Source: Flavihumibacter sp. UBA7668
GTDB lineage: Bacteria; Bacteroidota; Bacteroidia; Chitinophagales; Chitinophagaceae
Direction of reading: 5' to 3'
Length of the DNA stretch: 64,000 bases
Assembly: GCF_002483205.1 (NCBI RefSeq)
Contig: NZ_DLHM01000007.1
Coordinates: 124,001 to 188,000, forward strand
In this document: positions 24,365 through 33,495 of the stretch, in pieces
How the letters are laid out: each line of letters begins with the position of its first letter
How positions within the stretch are numbered: the stretch's first letter is position 1
Translations under genes and position numbers: made by a program
The notes under the pieces: model-generated
Seen by the model: only the letters and a program-made list of their open reading frames with translations
The model's database searches: none
What the model was told of the DNA's origin: nothing

Positions 24365-26008
24365 TCACATTCTCCTGTATCTCTCATACCGCCTTGCATA
24401 GTACTCCGCCTTTGATTTATCCGGTTGATATTCCGCATCAAATCCCTGTCCCATTTTTTGCATGGCTATTTCCACATTGGGATAAATCCCTGCCACTGTT
24501 GCAGCAAACATAGCCGCACCGGCTGCACAGGTTTGATCACTTCGATGAATCCGAATCGGCATCTGCATCACATCTGCCATTACCTGCATGATATAGGGTG
24601 ATTTTTTGGCAACCCCACCCAACCCGATCAGGCCCTTTACAGGAACTCCTTCCTGTTCAAACCGTTCTACAATGGCTTTTGCCCCAAAACAGGTGGCTTC
24701 CACCAGGGCTTTCAGGATTCTGGGGGCATCCGTTCCAAGATGAAGTCCGGTTATGGTTGCTTTTAAGCGCTGGTCTGCATCCGGGGTTCTTCTTCCATTG
24801 AGCCAGTCTACTGCCAGTTCATCGGAATCATGTAAGGGTAAAGCTGCCGCCGCAACAGTGATTTCCCGAATAAACCGATCATTCAACTCCTGCTCCAACT
24901 GCGATGCCAATTGCACATCAATCAAAGCAGAATTCCTCAATAATTGCCCAACAGGTTGTGTTATTAATTTTCGAAACCAGGCGTATACATCCCCAAATGC
25001 CGACTGCCCTGCTTCTAATCCCATTAATCCAGGTATAATGGATCCGGGGACCTGCCCGCATATTCCACGAACCAGGGTATCCTTTATTTCTTCCATTGGT
25101 GCTACCAGCATGTCACAGGTGGAAGTACCCATCACTTTTGATAAATGATAGGGTTCAATTTGTCCGCCTACTGCTCCCATATGTGCATCAAAAGCACCAA
25201 TTCCAATTTTGACATCTGTTGATAAGCCCAGTCGCGCTGCCCATTTCTCACTCAATTGTCCGGCTTCCTGATCCGCTGTATAAGTTTCTTTAAATAATCG
25301 GGCGACTGCCCCATCCAGCAATGGATCGAGTGTTGAAAAAAAATCATTTGGAGGTAACCCACCCCATTCGGCTGACCAAAGCGCCTTATGTCCGGCTGAA
25401 CAAACGCCTCTGCGCATTTTCATTACATCCGTTCCGCCGGTTAACAAAAATGGAATCCAGTCGCAGTGCTCTACCCACGAATAGCAGGCCGCCCGAACTG
25501 CTGGATCTGAACGCAGCATATGCAACCACTTCGCCCAAAACCATTCAGACGAATAAATACCTCCTACAAACTTTAAATAATTGATATCGAAACTGGTTGC
25601 ATGCCGATTGATTTCCTCCGCTTCCGACACGGCTGTATGATCTTTCCACAATACAAACATGGCATTCGGGTTCTGTTCAAATTCAGGCAGGAGGGCCAGC
25701 GGTAAACCTGCTTCATTTACAGCAACCGGAGTAGAACCTGTTGTATCTATTGAAATTGCTTTTACCAGAGCAGCACTGCCGGCACCGGCTTTTTGAATAC
25801 ATTCCCGAATGGTAAATTCCAAGCCTTCTATATAATCCAGGGGATGCTGGCGAAACCGGCTGATGGCTGCATCGCAATACAGTCCATCTTTCCAGCGGGG
25901 ATAATAAAAAACCGAAGAAACAAGTTCTTCTCCATTGGCTGTATCCACCAATACCGATCGCACCGAATCGGTTCCATAATCTACCCCAATCACGAATGAT
26001 TTCGACAT
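24365..26008 (-). CDS. araB: L-ribulokinase
   Basis: FGGY-family kinase phosphorylating L-ribulose. The 547-aa protein opens with the phosphate-binding loop VIGVDYGTDSVRSVLVD. It contains the substrate region KLWKDHTA-like (LWKDHTAVSEAEEIN) and IGAFDAHMGAVGG, then GLIGLGGVAKKSPYIMQVMADV and CAAGAAMFAA near the C-terminus. The DYGTDSVR start is typical of AraB rather than xylulokinase. Two AraR-like candidate operators lie in the 93 bases upstream, which implies an internal promoter for araB-araD-araA-symporter-araR. Confidence 0.97.
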   Translation of the reverse strand: MSKSFVIGVDYGTDSVRSVLVDTANGEELVSSVFYYPRWKDGLYCDAAISRFRQHPLDYIEGLEFTIRECIQKAGAGSAALVKAISIDTTGSTPVAVNEAGLPLALLPEFEQNPNAMFVLWKDHTAVSEAEEINRHATSFDINYLKFVGGIYSSEWFWAKWLHMLRSDPAVRAACYSWVEHCDWIPFLLTGGTDVMKMRRGVCSAGHKALWSAEWGGLPPNDFFSTLDPLLDGAVARLFKETYTADQEAGQLSEKWAARLGLSTDVKIGIGAFDAHMGAVGGQIEPYHLSKVMGTSTCDMLVAPMEEIKDTLVRGICGQVPGSIIPGLMGLEAGQSAFGDVYAWFRKLITQPVGQLLRNSALIDVQLASQLEQELNDRFIREITVAAAALPLHDSDELAVDWLNGRRTPDADQRLKATITGLHLGTDAPRILKALVEATCFGAKAIVERFEQEGVPVKGLIGLGGVAKKSPYIMQVMADVMQMPIRIHRSDQTCAAGAAMFAATVAGIYPNVEIAMQKMGQGFDAEYQPDKSKAEYYARRYERYRRM

Positions 26009-26033
26009 AGTCTCTTTTTATGACAAGCTTATT

Positions 26034-26046
26034 GGCACAATATACA
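26034..26046 (-). promoter_or_regulatory. Candidate AraR operator, araB-proximal
   Basis: GGCACAATATACA contains the decamer ACAATATACA, which is identical to that before the arabinofuranosidase gene at 31504-31513. It lies 26 bases upstream of the araB start and is followed by the palindrome CAATTTAAATTG (26045-26056). Operator function is inferred from recurrence and position. Confidence 0.5.
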
Positions 26047-26063
26047 ATTTAAATTGTTTTAAG

Positions 26064-26076
26064 TGTACGATCTACA
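26064..26076 (-). promoter_or_regulatory. Candidate AraR operator, araB-distal
   Basis: TGTACGATCTACA matches TGTACAATATACA (31501-31513) at 11 of 13 positions. Its start is 30 bases from the araB-proximal site, nearly three helical turns, which would suit cooperative binding. Confidence 0.45.
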
Positions 26077-26101
26077 TTTATTTTTTTAGAGTGGCTACTA
26101 C

Positions 26102-26758
26102 CTATAATAATACTGTATAATCCTTCATAAAACCTATGGCATTTGGGTAGGAAACAAAGTCCTGTTTTTCATGCAGGGTGGTTAAAACAATGCAGTCCAT
26201 TCCGGCCCTCCATGCGGCCTCCACTCCTTTTGGCGCATCTTCGAAAACCAGACAGCGCGCAGGATTCACACCCAGGGCGAACGCACACTTTAGATAAGTA
26301 TCCGGATCCGGTTTACTTATTTCGACATCATCTGCACTTATGATTGCATCGAAAACAGCGTGTAATTCAAGGTTATCCAGCACAAAATTTATATTAAACA
26401 TATTGGCGGCAGATCCAATAGCCATTGGGATACGGGCATTTTTTGCCATCGTAAGCACCTCACCGAGCCCATCAATCAGACGAAGTTGAGGAAGGAAGGC
26501 CGCCTGGTAGCGGCGCTCCTTCTCCATTGAGTATTTCAACATTTCTTCTTTTGTAAATCGATCGGGGCCAAAAACCCTTACCAGGAGTTCTTCATTCTTA
26601 CCATACATCTGTGCCTTCACTTCTTCATAACTGAGTCCTGCCCCCAGCACATTGTTCAGCATATCTGACCAGGCTACGACATGATATTGCATATCATCAA
26701 TCATGGTCCCATTCAGATCAAATAAAAACGCTTCATACGAAAGAAGTTTCTGCGGCAT
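26102..26758 (-). CDS. HAD-family phosphatase/mutase-like protein in the arabinose operon
   Basis: Cytoplasmic HAD-superfamily protein of 218 aa with a beta-phosphoglucomutase-like cap. Motif I reads FDLNGTMIDD, so the nucleophile Asp is present but the second Asp (usual general acid/base in DxD) is Asn. Motif II is in IGSAANMF, and motifs III-IV are in ISKPDPDTYLKCA and VFEDAPKGVEAAWRAGM. It lies 5 bases downstream of the mutarotase gene. Such proteins in sugar operons may remove phosphate from dead-end sugar phosphates; the D-to-N change makes the exact chemistry uncertain. Confidence 0.85.
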   Translation of the reverse strand: MPQKLLSYEAFLFDLNGTMIDDMQYHVVAWSDMLNNVLGAGLSYEEVKAQMYGKNEELLVRVFGPDRFTKEEMLKYSMEKERRYQAAFLPQLRLIDGLGEVLTMAKNARIPMAIGSAANMFNINFVLDNLELHAVFDAIISADDVEISKPDPDTYLKCAFALGVNPARCLVFEDAPKGVEAAWRAGMDCIVLTTLHEKQDFVSYPNAIGFMKDYTVLL

Positions 26759-26763
26759 GAATT

Positions 26764-27900
26764 CTATTTAATAAATCCGGTCTTGTAGATAGTTTCGGTT
26801 CTATATTTTTTCCCTGGCTCCAGAATGGTGGAGGGAAACTCCTTCTTATTAGGTGAATCAGGAAAATGCTGTGTTTCCAAACAAAGCGCTGTACGTAACT
26901 GAACAGGCGTTCCGCTATGATTGATGAATTTTCCGTCCAGAAAATTTCCGCTATAAAACTGAATGCCTGGTTCTGTTGTCCATACTTCTAAAAATCTACC
27001 GCTGGTAGATTCAGATAGGGTTGCCACTTTCTGCAGTGATCCGGTTACATTATTGATAACATAATTGTGATCATACCCCCCTTCTACCGAATCTATTCTG
27101 CTGCCAATGGCAGTTGGATTCCGGAAATCGAAAAGAGTTCCTGCAACAGCGCGGATTTCACCTGTTGGTATCAGCCCCTTATCAACGGGCGTATAAGCAT
27201 CTGCGTTAAGCTGTAACTGATGCTCCAGAATGGTTTGCTTTGTATCTCCGGTGAGGTTGAAATAACTGTGATTCGTTAGATTAACCGGCGTTGGTTGATC
27301 TGTGGTTGCTTCATATTGAATCTTTAATCCATCTTCATCCGTAAGACTATAGGTTACTGTAACCTGAAGATTGCCAGGGTATCCTTCTTCACCGTCTTTA
27401 CTCAGGTAAGATAATTGAAGAACGGGAATACTGTCTGTTATTGGTGCAGCTGTCCAGATTACCTTATCAAATCCAACCACACCTCCATGCAGATGATTGA
27501 CGCCATTATTGGTTGCCAATGTATAATTCTTATCGCCGATACTGAATTTTCCCGCCCCAATCCGGTTGCCATACCTTCCAATCAATGCACCAAAATAAGG
27601 AGGTGATTGCAGGTAGGGACCAATACTATCAAATCCAACTACGATACTGGCAATTGAATCATTTTTGTCTTTGGTTAAAAAGGAAGTAACGATACCTCCA
27701 TAATTGGTAATGGTAACAACCGTTCCATTCGCATTTCGCAGCGTATAAAGATCAACCGGCTGACCATTGGCCTCACCCCATGCTTTTTTAGTTATGCCTG
27801 CAGAAGCCTGAGTGGTTTCAGCTTCTTTAGTATCATTATTACAGGCGGCTCCGCCAATGGCAAGAACCCCCGCTGCAGCAAATAATTTCATCCATTTCAT
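26764..27900 (-). CDS. Aldose 1-epimerase (mutarotase) lipoprotein
   Basis: Interconverts alpha and beta anomers of a free sugar, here probably L-arabinose released by the neighbouring arabinofuranosidases. The protein is 378 aa with a lipoprotein signal (AAAGVLAIGGAAC), placing it in the envelope. GalM motifs are clear: ITNYGGIVTSF, GRYGNRI, NGVNHLHGG (His), NLTNHSYFNLTG (catalytic His), GYDHNYVIN and a TTEPGIQFY stretch with the catalytic region near ETQHFPDSPN. It lies 35 bases after the second arabinofuranosidase gene. Confidence 0.94.
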   Translation of the reverse strand: MKWMKLFAAAGVLAIGGAACNNDTKEAETTQASAGITKKAWGEANGQPVDLYTLRNANGTVVTITNYGGIVTSFLTKDKNDSIASIVVGFDSIGPYLQSPPYFGALIGRYGNRIGAGKFSIGDKNYTLATNNGVNHLHGGVVGFDKVIWTAAPITDSIPVLQLSYLSKDGEEGYPGNLQVTVTYSLTDEDGLKIQYEATTDQPTPVNLTNHSYFNLTGDTKQTILEHQLQLNADAYTPVDKGLIPTGEIRAVAGTLFDFRNPTAIGSRIDSVEGGYDHNYVINNVTGSLQKVATLSESTSGRFLEVWTTEPGIQFYSGNFLDGKFINHSGTPVQLRTALCLETQHFPDSPNKKEFPSTILEPGKKYRTETIYKTGFIK

Positions 27901-27935
27901 ATGACTCGTTCTAAATTTTAACTGGTAAAATAGGC

Positions 27936-29930
27936 TTATTTCATGGGAATTCTATACACCACAAAACTATGCGGTGGCAAATTCGCTTTCAGGTCTTTTT
28001 TGGATACAGGCATACTGGATACTATGGGTGCAACCAAACGGGGACTCGTCAAAGAATTGGATGCTGTCAAAGAATCTGAGTGCAGGGTATAAACCTGGAT
28101 GTGACCTTTTTGTTTTGGTTTTCCTTTGAATACAATAGGAAGCTGTACAGCCACTGGTCCCGCATTTACCATTTTTACAATTACCTCTTTGCTTGTTTCA
28201 TCCCATACGGAAGAGACATAGAGACTGTCTTTGCCTGCCAGTGGCTGACCTGCCTGTACTGCTGTTAAAATATTGGTTCCCCTGTTGGTTGAAAACAGCT
28301 TTTGTACATAATAACTGGGCGATCCAACCGATTGGAGGTTATCTACCCAGATCAGATCCGGATTCCATTGCCATCCTTCGATATGCGCAAAAAGTGGTGC
28401 GTAAGATGCCATGCGAACAATATCGGCATTCCTTTCCAGCCCCGTCATAAAGGCAGCTTCCGAGAGAGCGGCATGCCAGTTATTACGTTTGTCTGCCTGC
28501 AGATTGCCTTCTACATGGGAAGCATATTCTCCTGCAAAAATCTTAGGGCCTTTCCGATCATAGGTATCGTATCGCCGGGCATTCTGTAAAAACCATTCCG
28601 GCTTCCGATAGTAATGCTCATCTATCAAATCTGCCGGAAGCGCACGAAGTTCTTTATTCAGATAATCAAATAATTCACCATTTGAAAAAGGACCGGCGCT
28701 ACTGATGATTTCAATTTCCGGATGTTTTGCTTTAAGTGCGGTTGTGAAAAGCTTCAGGCGCTCTACGTATTGAGGACCCCAGTTTTCATTCCCCACACCC
28801 ATGTATTTCAGGTTAAAGGGCAGGGGATGTCCCATCTCAGCACGTAACTTTCCCCATTGCGTACTAATATCGCCGTTAGCGAACTCAATCAGATCCAGCG
28901 CATCCTGAATATAGGTGTCCAGTTGATCCAGCGGTGCGAGTTCGGCCGTATTAAACTGGCAGGCCATTCCGCAATTCAAAATAGGGAGCGGAGCAGCGCC
29001 AATATCTTCAGCCATCTGGAAATATTCAAAAAAACCCAACCCGAAGGATTGAAAATAATCCGGAGCAGAACGATGCGCGAATTCGGTATTCCATCTGTTC
29101 ACAATAACCTGTCGCTCTTCTACCGGTCCCACTGTTTTTTTCCACTGATACCGGGTGTCCAGCTCATGCCCTTCAACTATGCAGCCTCCGGGGAATCGCA
29201 CGAAACCCGGTTTTAAATCAGCCAGCATTTGCACCATATCCGCCCTTAGTCCGCCTTTTCTTCCTTTCCAGGTATCGGTTGGAAAAAGTGAAATCATATC
29301 AAGATCTAGCTGCCCATCCCCTTCTATCCAGATCCGTATTTTTCCTTTTGGACTGGTGGTCTGGCTAACCAGACTAGTTTCCAATTTTCGCCAGTCTGAA
29401 GATGCTGGAAGCTGCAGGCTGGATTTACCAATTACCTGATCGGTTTCATCCAGCAATTCCAGTTGAAGTATCGCGGCTTTACCTTCAAGTTGGTACCAAC
29501 AGGAAAAATTATAGGGTAATTTTTCTTTTAGCCCCATTCCCCGAAAACCTTCATTTTCCAATCCAAGTGTTCCGGCACCTGCATTATTCAGTTGTATCCT
29601 TAAGAACCGGGGATTCTTTTCAGCAGCCAGTCCGCGGTTAATTACAAGAAAACTGCCTTCTTTTTTTTGGGTTCCCAGGGTTTTCCAACCCATCAGGGGT
29701 TTATAAAATTCAAAGGAACGATTCTTGATGAGCTCGGCATAAATACCACCATCCGCACCCAAATTGATATCTTCAAAAAACACCCCCCACATGGTTGAAG
29801 CGATTGGTGCTCCTTTAGCTGTCAGATCGATTGTAACAGGTTGTTGATCCTGTGCCTGTGCAACGGTGGCCGTTAACAAAGCAGCAAAAAGTACTGATTT
29901 CACTATTAAAAAGAATTTATTGTAATTCAA
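27936..29930 (-). CDS. Secreted alpha-L-arabinofuranosidase, GH51-like
   Basis: Exported glycoside hydrolase of 664 aa with a signal peptide cleaved after TATVAQAQ. An N-terminal carbohydrate-binding-like beta domain (residues ~70-220) precedes a TIM barrel with MGVGNENWGPQYVERL (acid/base Glu in NEN) and FAGEYASH (nucleophile Glu). The alpha-L-arabinofuranosidase C-terminal domain follows. It overlaps the upstream GH51 gene by 14 bases, so translation is coupled. The pair would strip arabinose side chains from arabinan or arabinoxylan. It resembles the larger GH51 subgroup with an N-terminal binding module. Confidence 0.92.
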   Translation of the reverse strand: MNYNKFFLIVKSVLFAALLTATVAQAQDQQPVTIDLTAKGAPIASTMWGVFFEDINLGADGGIYAELIKNRSFEFYKPLMGWKTLGTQKKEGSFLVINRGLAAEKNPRFLRIQLNNAGAGTLGLENEGFRGMGLKEKLPYNFSCWYQLEGKAAILQLELLDETDQVIGKSSLQLPASSDWRKLETSLVSQTTSPKGKIRIWIEGDGQLDLDMISLFPTDTWKGRKGGLRADMVQMLADLKPGFVRFPGGCIVEGHELDTRYQWKKTVGPVEERQVIVNRWNTEFAHRSAPDYFQSFGLGFFEYFQMAEDIGAAPLPILNCGMACQFNTAELAPLDQLDTYIQDALDLIEFANGDISTQWGKLRAEMGHPLPFNLKYMGVGNENWGPQYVERLKLFTTALKAKHPEIEIISSAGPFSNGELFDYLNKELRALPADLIDEHYYRKPEWFLQNARRYDTYDRKGPKIFAGEYASHVEGNLQADKRNNWHAALSEAAFMTGLERNADIVRMASYAPLFAHIEGWQWNPDLIWVDNLQSVGSPSYYVQKLFSTNRGTNILTAVQAGQPLAGKDSLYVSSVWDETSKEVIVKMVNAGPVAVQLPIVFKGKPKQKGHIQVYTLHSDSLTASNSLTSPRLVAPIVSSMPVSKKDLKANLPPHSFVVYRIPMK

Positions 29931-31479
29931 GAACTATCACAGAAGCTGGCGGGGCCTGCACACTCAACTGATTCCCATTCAATTTAGCCTCTTTGAAGGA
30001 CTGGGGCTTTAATTTTTCCGGCTGGTCAAAACTGTTATGGTCCTGTAGTTTGGCAGAAGTCAGGATCCGACCGCTCACCATTTTCTTTCCTGAGCCAAGC
30101 TCCAATTGCAGCAGGTGTTTTTTGGAAGGGTCAATATTGACGATCGAAATATGTGTTTTTCCATTTTTATCCATGGATGCAGAAACAGATACTGCATCCA
30201 ACGTGTCTTTCCCTTTTATAAACTTTGGGGAGCTGAATTGAACCGGGATCAACTTTGCATCCTTGTGTACATTGTACATCTCCATCACATGGAATGTTGG
30301 AGTCAACAGCATTTTTTCTTTATCAGTAAGTATAACCGCTTGCAATACATTGATAGTTTGTGCCAGGTTTGCCATCCTTACACGATCTGCATGATTATTG
30401 AAAATATTGAGTGTAACTCCGGCTACCATGGCATCACGAAGGGTATTTTGCTGCTGTAAAAAACCCGGATTAGAACCGGGTAAGGGATCATACCAGGCAC
30501 CCCACTCATCCACCACCAGTGCAACTTTCTTGTTAGGATCATACTTATCCATGATTTTACTATGCTCCCGGATCAGTTCTTCCATTTTAAGGGTAACCCG
30601 CATATTGGCAGCATAATCATCTTCTGTAAAATCCAGAGAAGAGCCTTTTTTACTCCAGTTCACTACTGCATAATGGTGTAGGGCGATCCCTTCCAACATT
30701 TGCAACGGTATATTTTTCATCAATACTTCGGTCCAGTTCAGATCGCCGGAATTGGCTCCGGAAGCAATCCGGAAGATTTTGGAACTGTTGTTCCAATCTG
30801 CCATGAAGGTGGCATATTTCCGGTATTCATTGGCATAGTATTCAGGCGTCATATTGCCACCGCATCCCCAGGCCTCATTGCCTACTCCCCAATAACGGAC
30901 GGACCAGGGCTTTTCTCTGCCATTTTCTTTTCTCCAATTGCTCATAGGGCTTACACCGCCGAAATTCACATATTGTACCCAGTCTGCGAGCTCCTGGACG
31001 GTACCACTTCCAATATTTCCCGCCAGATAAGGCTCGGCCCCGATGGTTTCACATAGATTCAGAAAATCATGGGTTCCGAAACTATTGTCTTCCGTAACCC
31101 CACCCCACCACTGGTTAACTATGGTTGGTCGTTTTTCTTTGGGCCCCACCCCGTCTTTCCAATGATAGGTATCGGCAAAACAACCGCCGGGCCAGCGCAG
31201 GTTGGGAACTTTTAATTTTTTTAAGGCAGCTATTACATCATTCCGAACACCTTCCGTATGTGGCACCAGTGTAGATTTTTCGCCCACATAAAATCCGCCA
31301 TAAATGCAGGTGCCCAAATGCTCTGCAAAATGACCATAGATATTTTTATCTATGATGGGAGCGGTTTCTGATGGTTTTAGCTGAATAGCTACTGTTTGTG
31401 CAGTTAGCAAACTGGAGTAAAAAAGAAAAAAAGTCGCGATGATAAGCCGCTGGCTTTTCCCAGTAAGAAAAATTGACAT
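29917..31479 (-). CDS. Secreted alpha-L-arabinofuranosidase, GH51
   Basis: First gene of the arabinose operon. From the ATG at 31479 (MSIFLTGKSQRLII, 520 aa) there is a signal peptide ending in SSLLTAQ; the upstream in-frame ATG would place extra residues over the operator, so the shorter start is preferred. GH51 hallmarks are NIYGHFAEHLGTCIYGGFYVG, LRWPGGCFADTYHW, YWGVGNEAWGCGG (acid/base Glu) and VDEWGAWYD (nucleophile Glu). A C-terminal beta-sandwich follows. It hydrolyses terminal alpha-L-arabinofuranosyl residues in the periplasm or at the surface. Confidence 0.96.
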   Translation of the reverse strand: MSIFLTGKSQRLIIATFFLFYSSLLTAQTVAIQLKPSETAPIIDKNIYGHFAEHLGTCIYGGFYVGEKSTLVPHTEGVRNDVIAALKKLKVPNLRWPGGCFADTYHWKDGVGPKEKRPTIVNQWWGGVTEDNSFGTHDFLNLCETIGAEPYLAGNIGSGTVQELADWVQYVNFGGVSPMSNWRKENGREKPWSVRYWGVGNEAWGCGGNMTPEYYANEYRKYATFMADWNNSSKIFRIASGANSGDLNWTEVLMKNIPLQMLEGIALHHYAVVNWSKKGSSLDFTEDDYAANMRVTLKMEELIREHSKIMDKYDPNKKVALVVDEWGAWYDPLPGSNPGFLQQQNTLRDAMVAGVTLNIFNNHADRVRMANLAQTINVLQAVILTDKEKMLLTPTFHVMEMYNVHKDAKLIPVQFSSPKFIKGKDTLDAVSVSASMDKNGKTHISIVNIDPSKKHLLQLELGSGKKMVSGRILTSAKLQDHNSFDQPEKLKPQSFKEAKLNGNQLSVQAPPASVIVLELQ

Positions 31480-31500
31480 GGCAAACAAGTATTTATTAAA

Positions 31501-31513
31501 TGTACAATATACA
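31501..31513 (-). promoter_or_regulatory. Candidate AraR operator before the arabinofuranosidase gene
   Basis: TGTACAATATACA is a near-palindrome 21 bases upstream of the GH51 start codon. The same motif occurs twice before araB. Its closeness to the start suggests repression by blocking early transcription. Recognition by the Nudix-type AraR is inferred. Confidence 0.5.
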
Positions 31514-31606
31514 CTTTTAAATAAACTCGGCAAATAAATTCTGTCTGAATTTGCAATTGTTTTAATTTAAACCCTGAATGAAAACACCCTTTTTATATAA
31601 AAAATA

Positions 31607-31897
31607 ATGCTGGAAAAAATTCCGGGTAAGGGCGGATGGACCTATGCTCCATTACCGGAAATCCCTCCGATGGGAAATGGTCAACATTTTCTGCCAGTAA
31701 AGGCAGCTATTCGAAAAAAATAATAAAGAACGCAGGGGAATGGGTAGAAATAAGATGAGCCACTGGCCTGGAAACGTTTCTCCATACTTTCTCTAAACGA
31801 ATAAATCCGTTGGGTTAAATGGATCGAAGCTCCTTGGGGTGAGAACACCCGAATTAGTCGGATTTCCCATCTGATGGAACAACTCGTAAAAGCCTGA
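31607..31897 (+). pseudogene. Remnant of a YdeI/OmdA-family gene (DUF1905 + OmdA)
   Basis: One plus-strand frame carries recognisable pieces of both halves of this family. From the ATG at 31607 it reads MLEKIPGKGGWTYAPLPEI, then skips to PMGNGQHFLPVKAAIRKK and a stop at 31721, as if the middle of DUF1905 had been deleted. The same frame resumes with AWKRFSILSLNE, a TAA, then IRWVKWIEAPWGENTRIS and SHLMEQLVKA to a stop at 31895. These are the usual C-terminal (OmdA) motifs. With at least one deletion and several stops it cannot make the normal protein. It fills most of the gap between the arabinose operon and xseA. Confidence 0.75.
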
Positions 31898-31911
31898 TGT
31901 ATCTTTGAAGG

Positions 31912-33303
31912 ATGATAGCTCCCATCCGATTATCTCATTTATGTGAACTTATTCAGCTTACGCTGCAGGATCAGTTCGTCCAGCAGCAATTCTGGGTGAT
32001 GGCAGATATAAGCAATCATAGTTATTATTCACAGCGGGGATTTCACTATTTTGATCTGGTTGAAACAGAAGAGAAAACCAACCGGAGCCGCGGCAGTATT
32101 ATTGCCAAACTCTCCGGTGTTGCTTGGAGAGAGGGGGCAACCCGAATAAGAGCTTTCGAACGTGAAACCGGTCAGGTTTTCGGAAATGATCTGCAGGTAT
32201 TGGTCCAGGTATCAGTTGATTTTCATTCAGTTTATGGATTGAAACTGACCTTACTTGATATTGACGCCCGCTTTACATTGGGTTTACTGGAACAGAAAAA
32301 ACAGGCGACCATCCGGACATTGATGAAGGAATACCCGGACTATGTATGGGAACTGGATGGTCAGCTTCAGAGTTTCAATCAGGAGCTTTACCTTCCGCCT
32401 GTTGTACAACGAATTGCTGTTATCAGCTCCAAAACTGCTGCCGGGTATGAAGACTTTTTGCATAGCCTGGAGAATAATCCATTTGGATACGGTTTTGAAA
32501 TACATCCTTTCTATGCTAGTGTTCAGGGGGAAAATAATGCCACTGAACTTGCAACGGCCATTGATTTAATTAAGAAAAGAGCAAGTGCTCAGGAACAGGA
32601 TTACGATGCAGTGATATTAATAAGAGGTGGCGGGGCAGCAACCGACCTCCTTATTTTTGACCAACTGGAGGTTGCCGCAGCCATTGCTGCCTGCCCCTTT
32701 CCGGTATTTACAGGAATTGGGCACCAGAAAAACGAAACCATTGCCGATTTGGTAGCTCATACTTCTTTTAAAACACCTACCAAGGTTGCAGAATTTATTA
32801 TTGAACGGAATCGTGGTTTTGAAACTGGGTTACTACAGGCCCATCAGTTGGTAAAGCAATTGGCCAAACAGGTATTATCTGATGAATCCGCCTTATTACA
32901 GCAGGCAAGATTGACCATCAGTACACAGGCAAAAGATCTTCTTTACCAGCAAAAGCAGACGCTGCGGAATGCAGCAATAGTGGTCAGGAAGCAACCGATG
33001 GTATATATTGAGAACAGCTTGCTTTTACTAAAACAGATCGAAACCAAATTAGCCGGTTCCACCAGACAGTTACTGAAAACAAAGGAAAAAGACCTGGAGC
33101 ACCTGCTTCGTTTGTTCCGTCTTGCATCACCGGAAAAAATGCTTGCACGGGGTTTTGCTCTAGTAAAATTAAATGGCCAGACAGTTGCTGATGCCACTGG
33201 TATTAAAGTGGGAGATGAACTGCAGATCCTCTTTGCCGGCACAACCATCAATGCCCTTGTACAACAAAAAACACCCTATCATGGAGATCCCTTTAACATA
33301 TGA
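31912..33303 (+). CDS. xseA: Exodeoxyribonuclease VII large subunit
   Basis: Catalytic subunit of the single-strand-specific nuclease that acts in repair and recombination. The 463-aa protein has an N-terminal OB fold (RLSHLCELIQLTLQDQF…FWVMADISNHSYY…RGSIIAKLSGVAW). The exonuclease domain carries IAVISSKTAAGYEDFLHSL, VILIRGGGAATDLLIFDQLEVA and CPFPVFTGIGHQKNETIADLVAH. A long coiled-coil region and a C-terminal segment (MLARGFALVK) follow. Its stop overlaps the xseB start by 23 bases. Confidence 0.97.
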   Translation: MIAPIRLSHLCELIQLTLQDQFVQQQFWVMADISNHSYYSQRGFHYFDLVETEEKTNRSRGSIIAKLSGVAWREGATRIRAFERETGQVFGNDLQVLVQVSVDFHSVYGLKLTLLDIDARFTLGLLEQKKQATIRTLMKEYPDYVWELDGQLQSFNQELYLPPVVQRIAVISSKTAAGYEDFLHSLENNPFGYGFEIHPFYASVQGENNATELATAIDLIKKRASAQEQDYDAVILIRGGGAATDLLIFDQLEVAAAIAACPFPVFTGIGHQKNETIADLVAHTSFKTPTKVAEFIIERNRGFETGLLQAHQLVKQLAKQVLSDESALLQQARLTISTQAKDLLYQQKQTLRNAAIVVRKQPMVYIENSLLLLKQIETKLAGSTRQLLKTKEKDLEHLLRLFRLASPEKMLARGFALVKLNGQTVADATGIKVGDELQILFAGTTINALVQQKTPYHGDPFNI

Positions 33304-33475
33304 ATCAGCGTATGCAGAACTGCAGGAAATAGTGGCCACGCTGGAAAATGAAACAATTTCAGTGGATGAACTGGCACTAAAGGTAAAACGGGCTACACAA
33401 TTGGTGGAGTTCTGCCAATCCAAACTGAAATCCGCCGAAACCGAAGTCAGCAAAATTATCAAAAACCTCGATTAA
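33281..33475 (+). CDS. xseB: Exodeoxyribonuclease VII small subunit
   Basis: Small helical subunit of 64 aa (MEIPLTYESAYAELQEIV) that binds the coiled coil of XseA. The family pattern ELQEIVATLENETISVDELALKVKRATQLVEFCQSKL is obvious. The ATG at 33281 gives a normal family length; a longer in-frame extension within xseA is not conserved. Overlap with xseA ensures coupled translation. Confidence 0.95.
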   Translation: MEIPLTYESAYAELQEIVATLENETISVDELALKVKRATQLVEFCQSKLKSAETEVSKIIKNLD

Positions 33476-33481
33476 GCTCCC

Positions 33482-33492
33482 ACCCGACGGGT
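33482..33492. repeat. Short palindrome ACCCGACGGGT
   Basis: An 11-base palindrome between convergent xseB and the rhamnose mutarotase gene. It resembles the core ACCCGCCGGGT of the larger palindrome at 18147-18191, so it may be a partial copy of the same dispersed element. Confidence 0.4.
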
Positions 33493-33495
33493 AAA

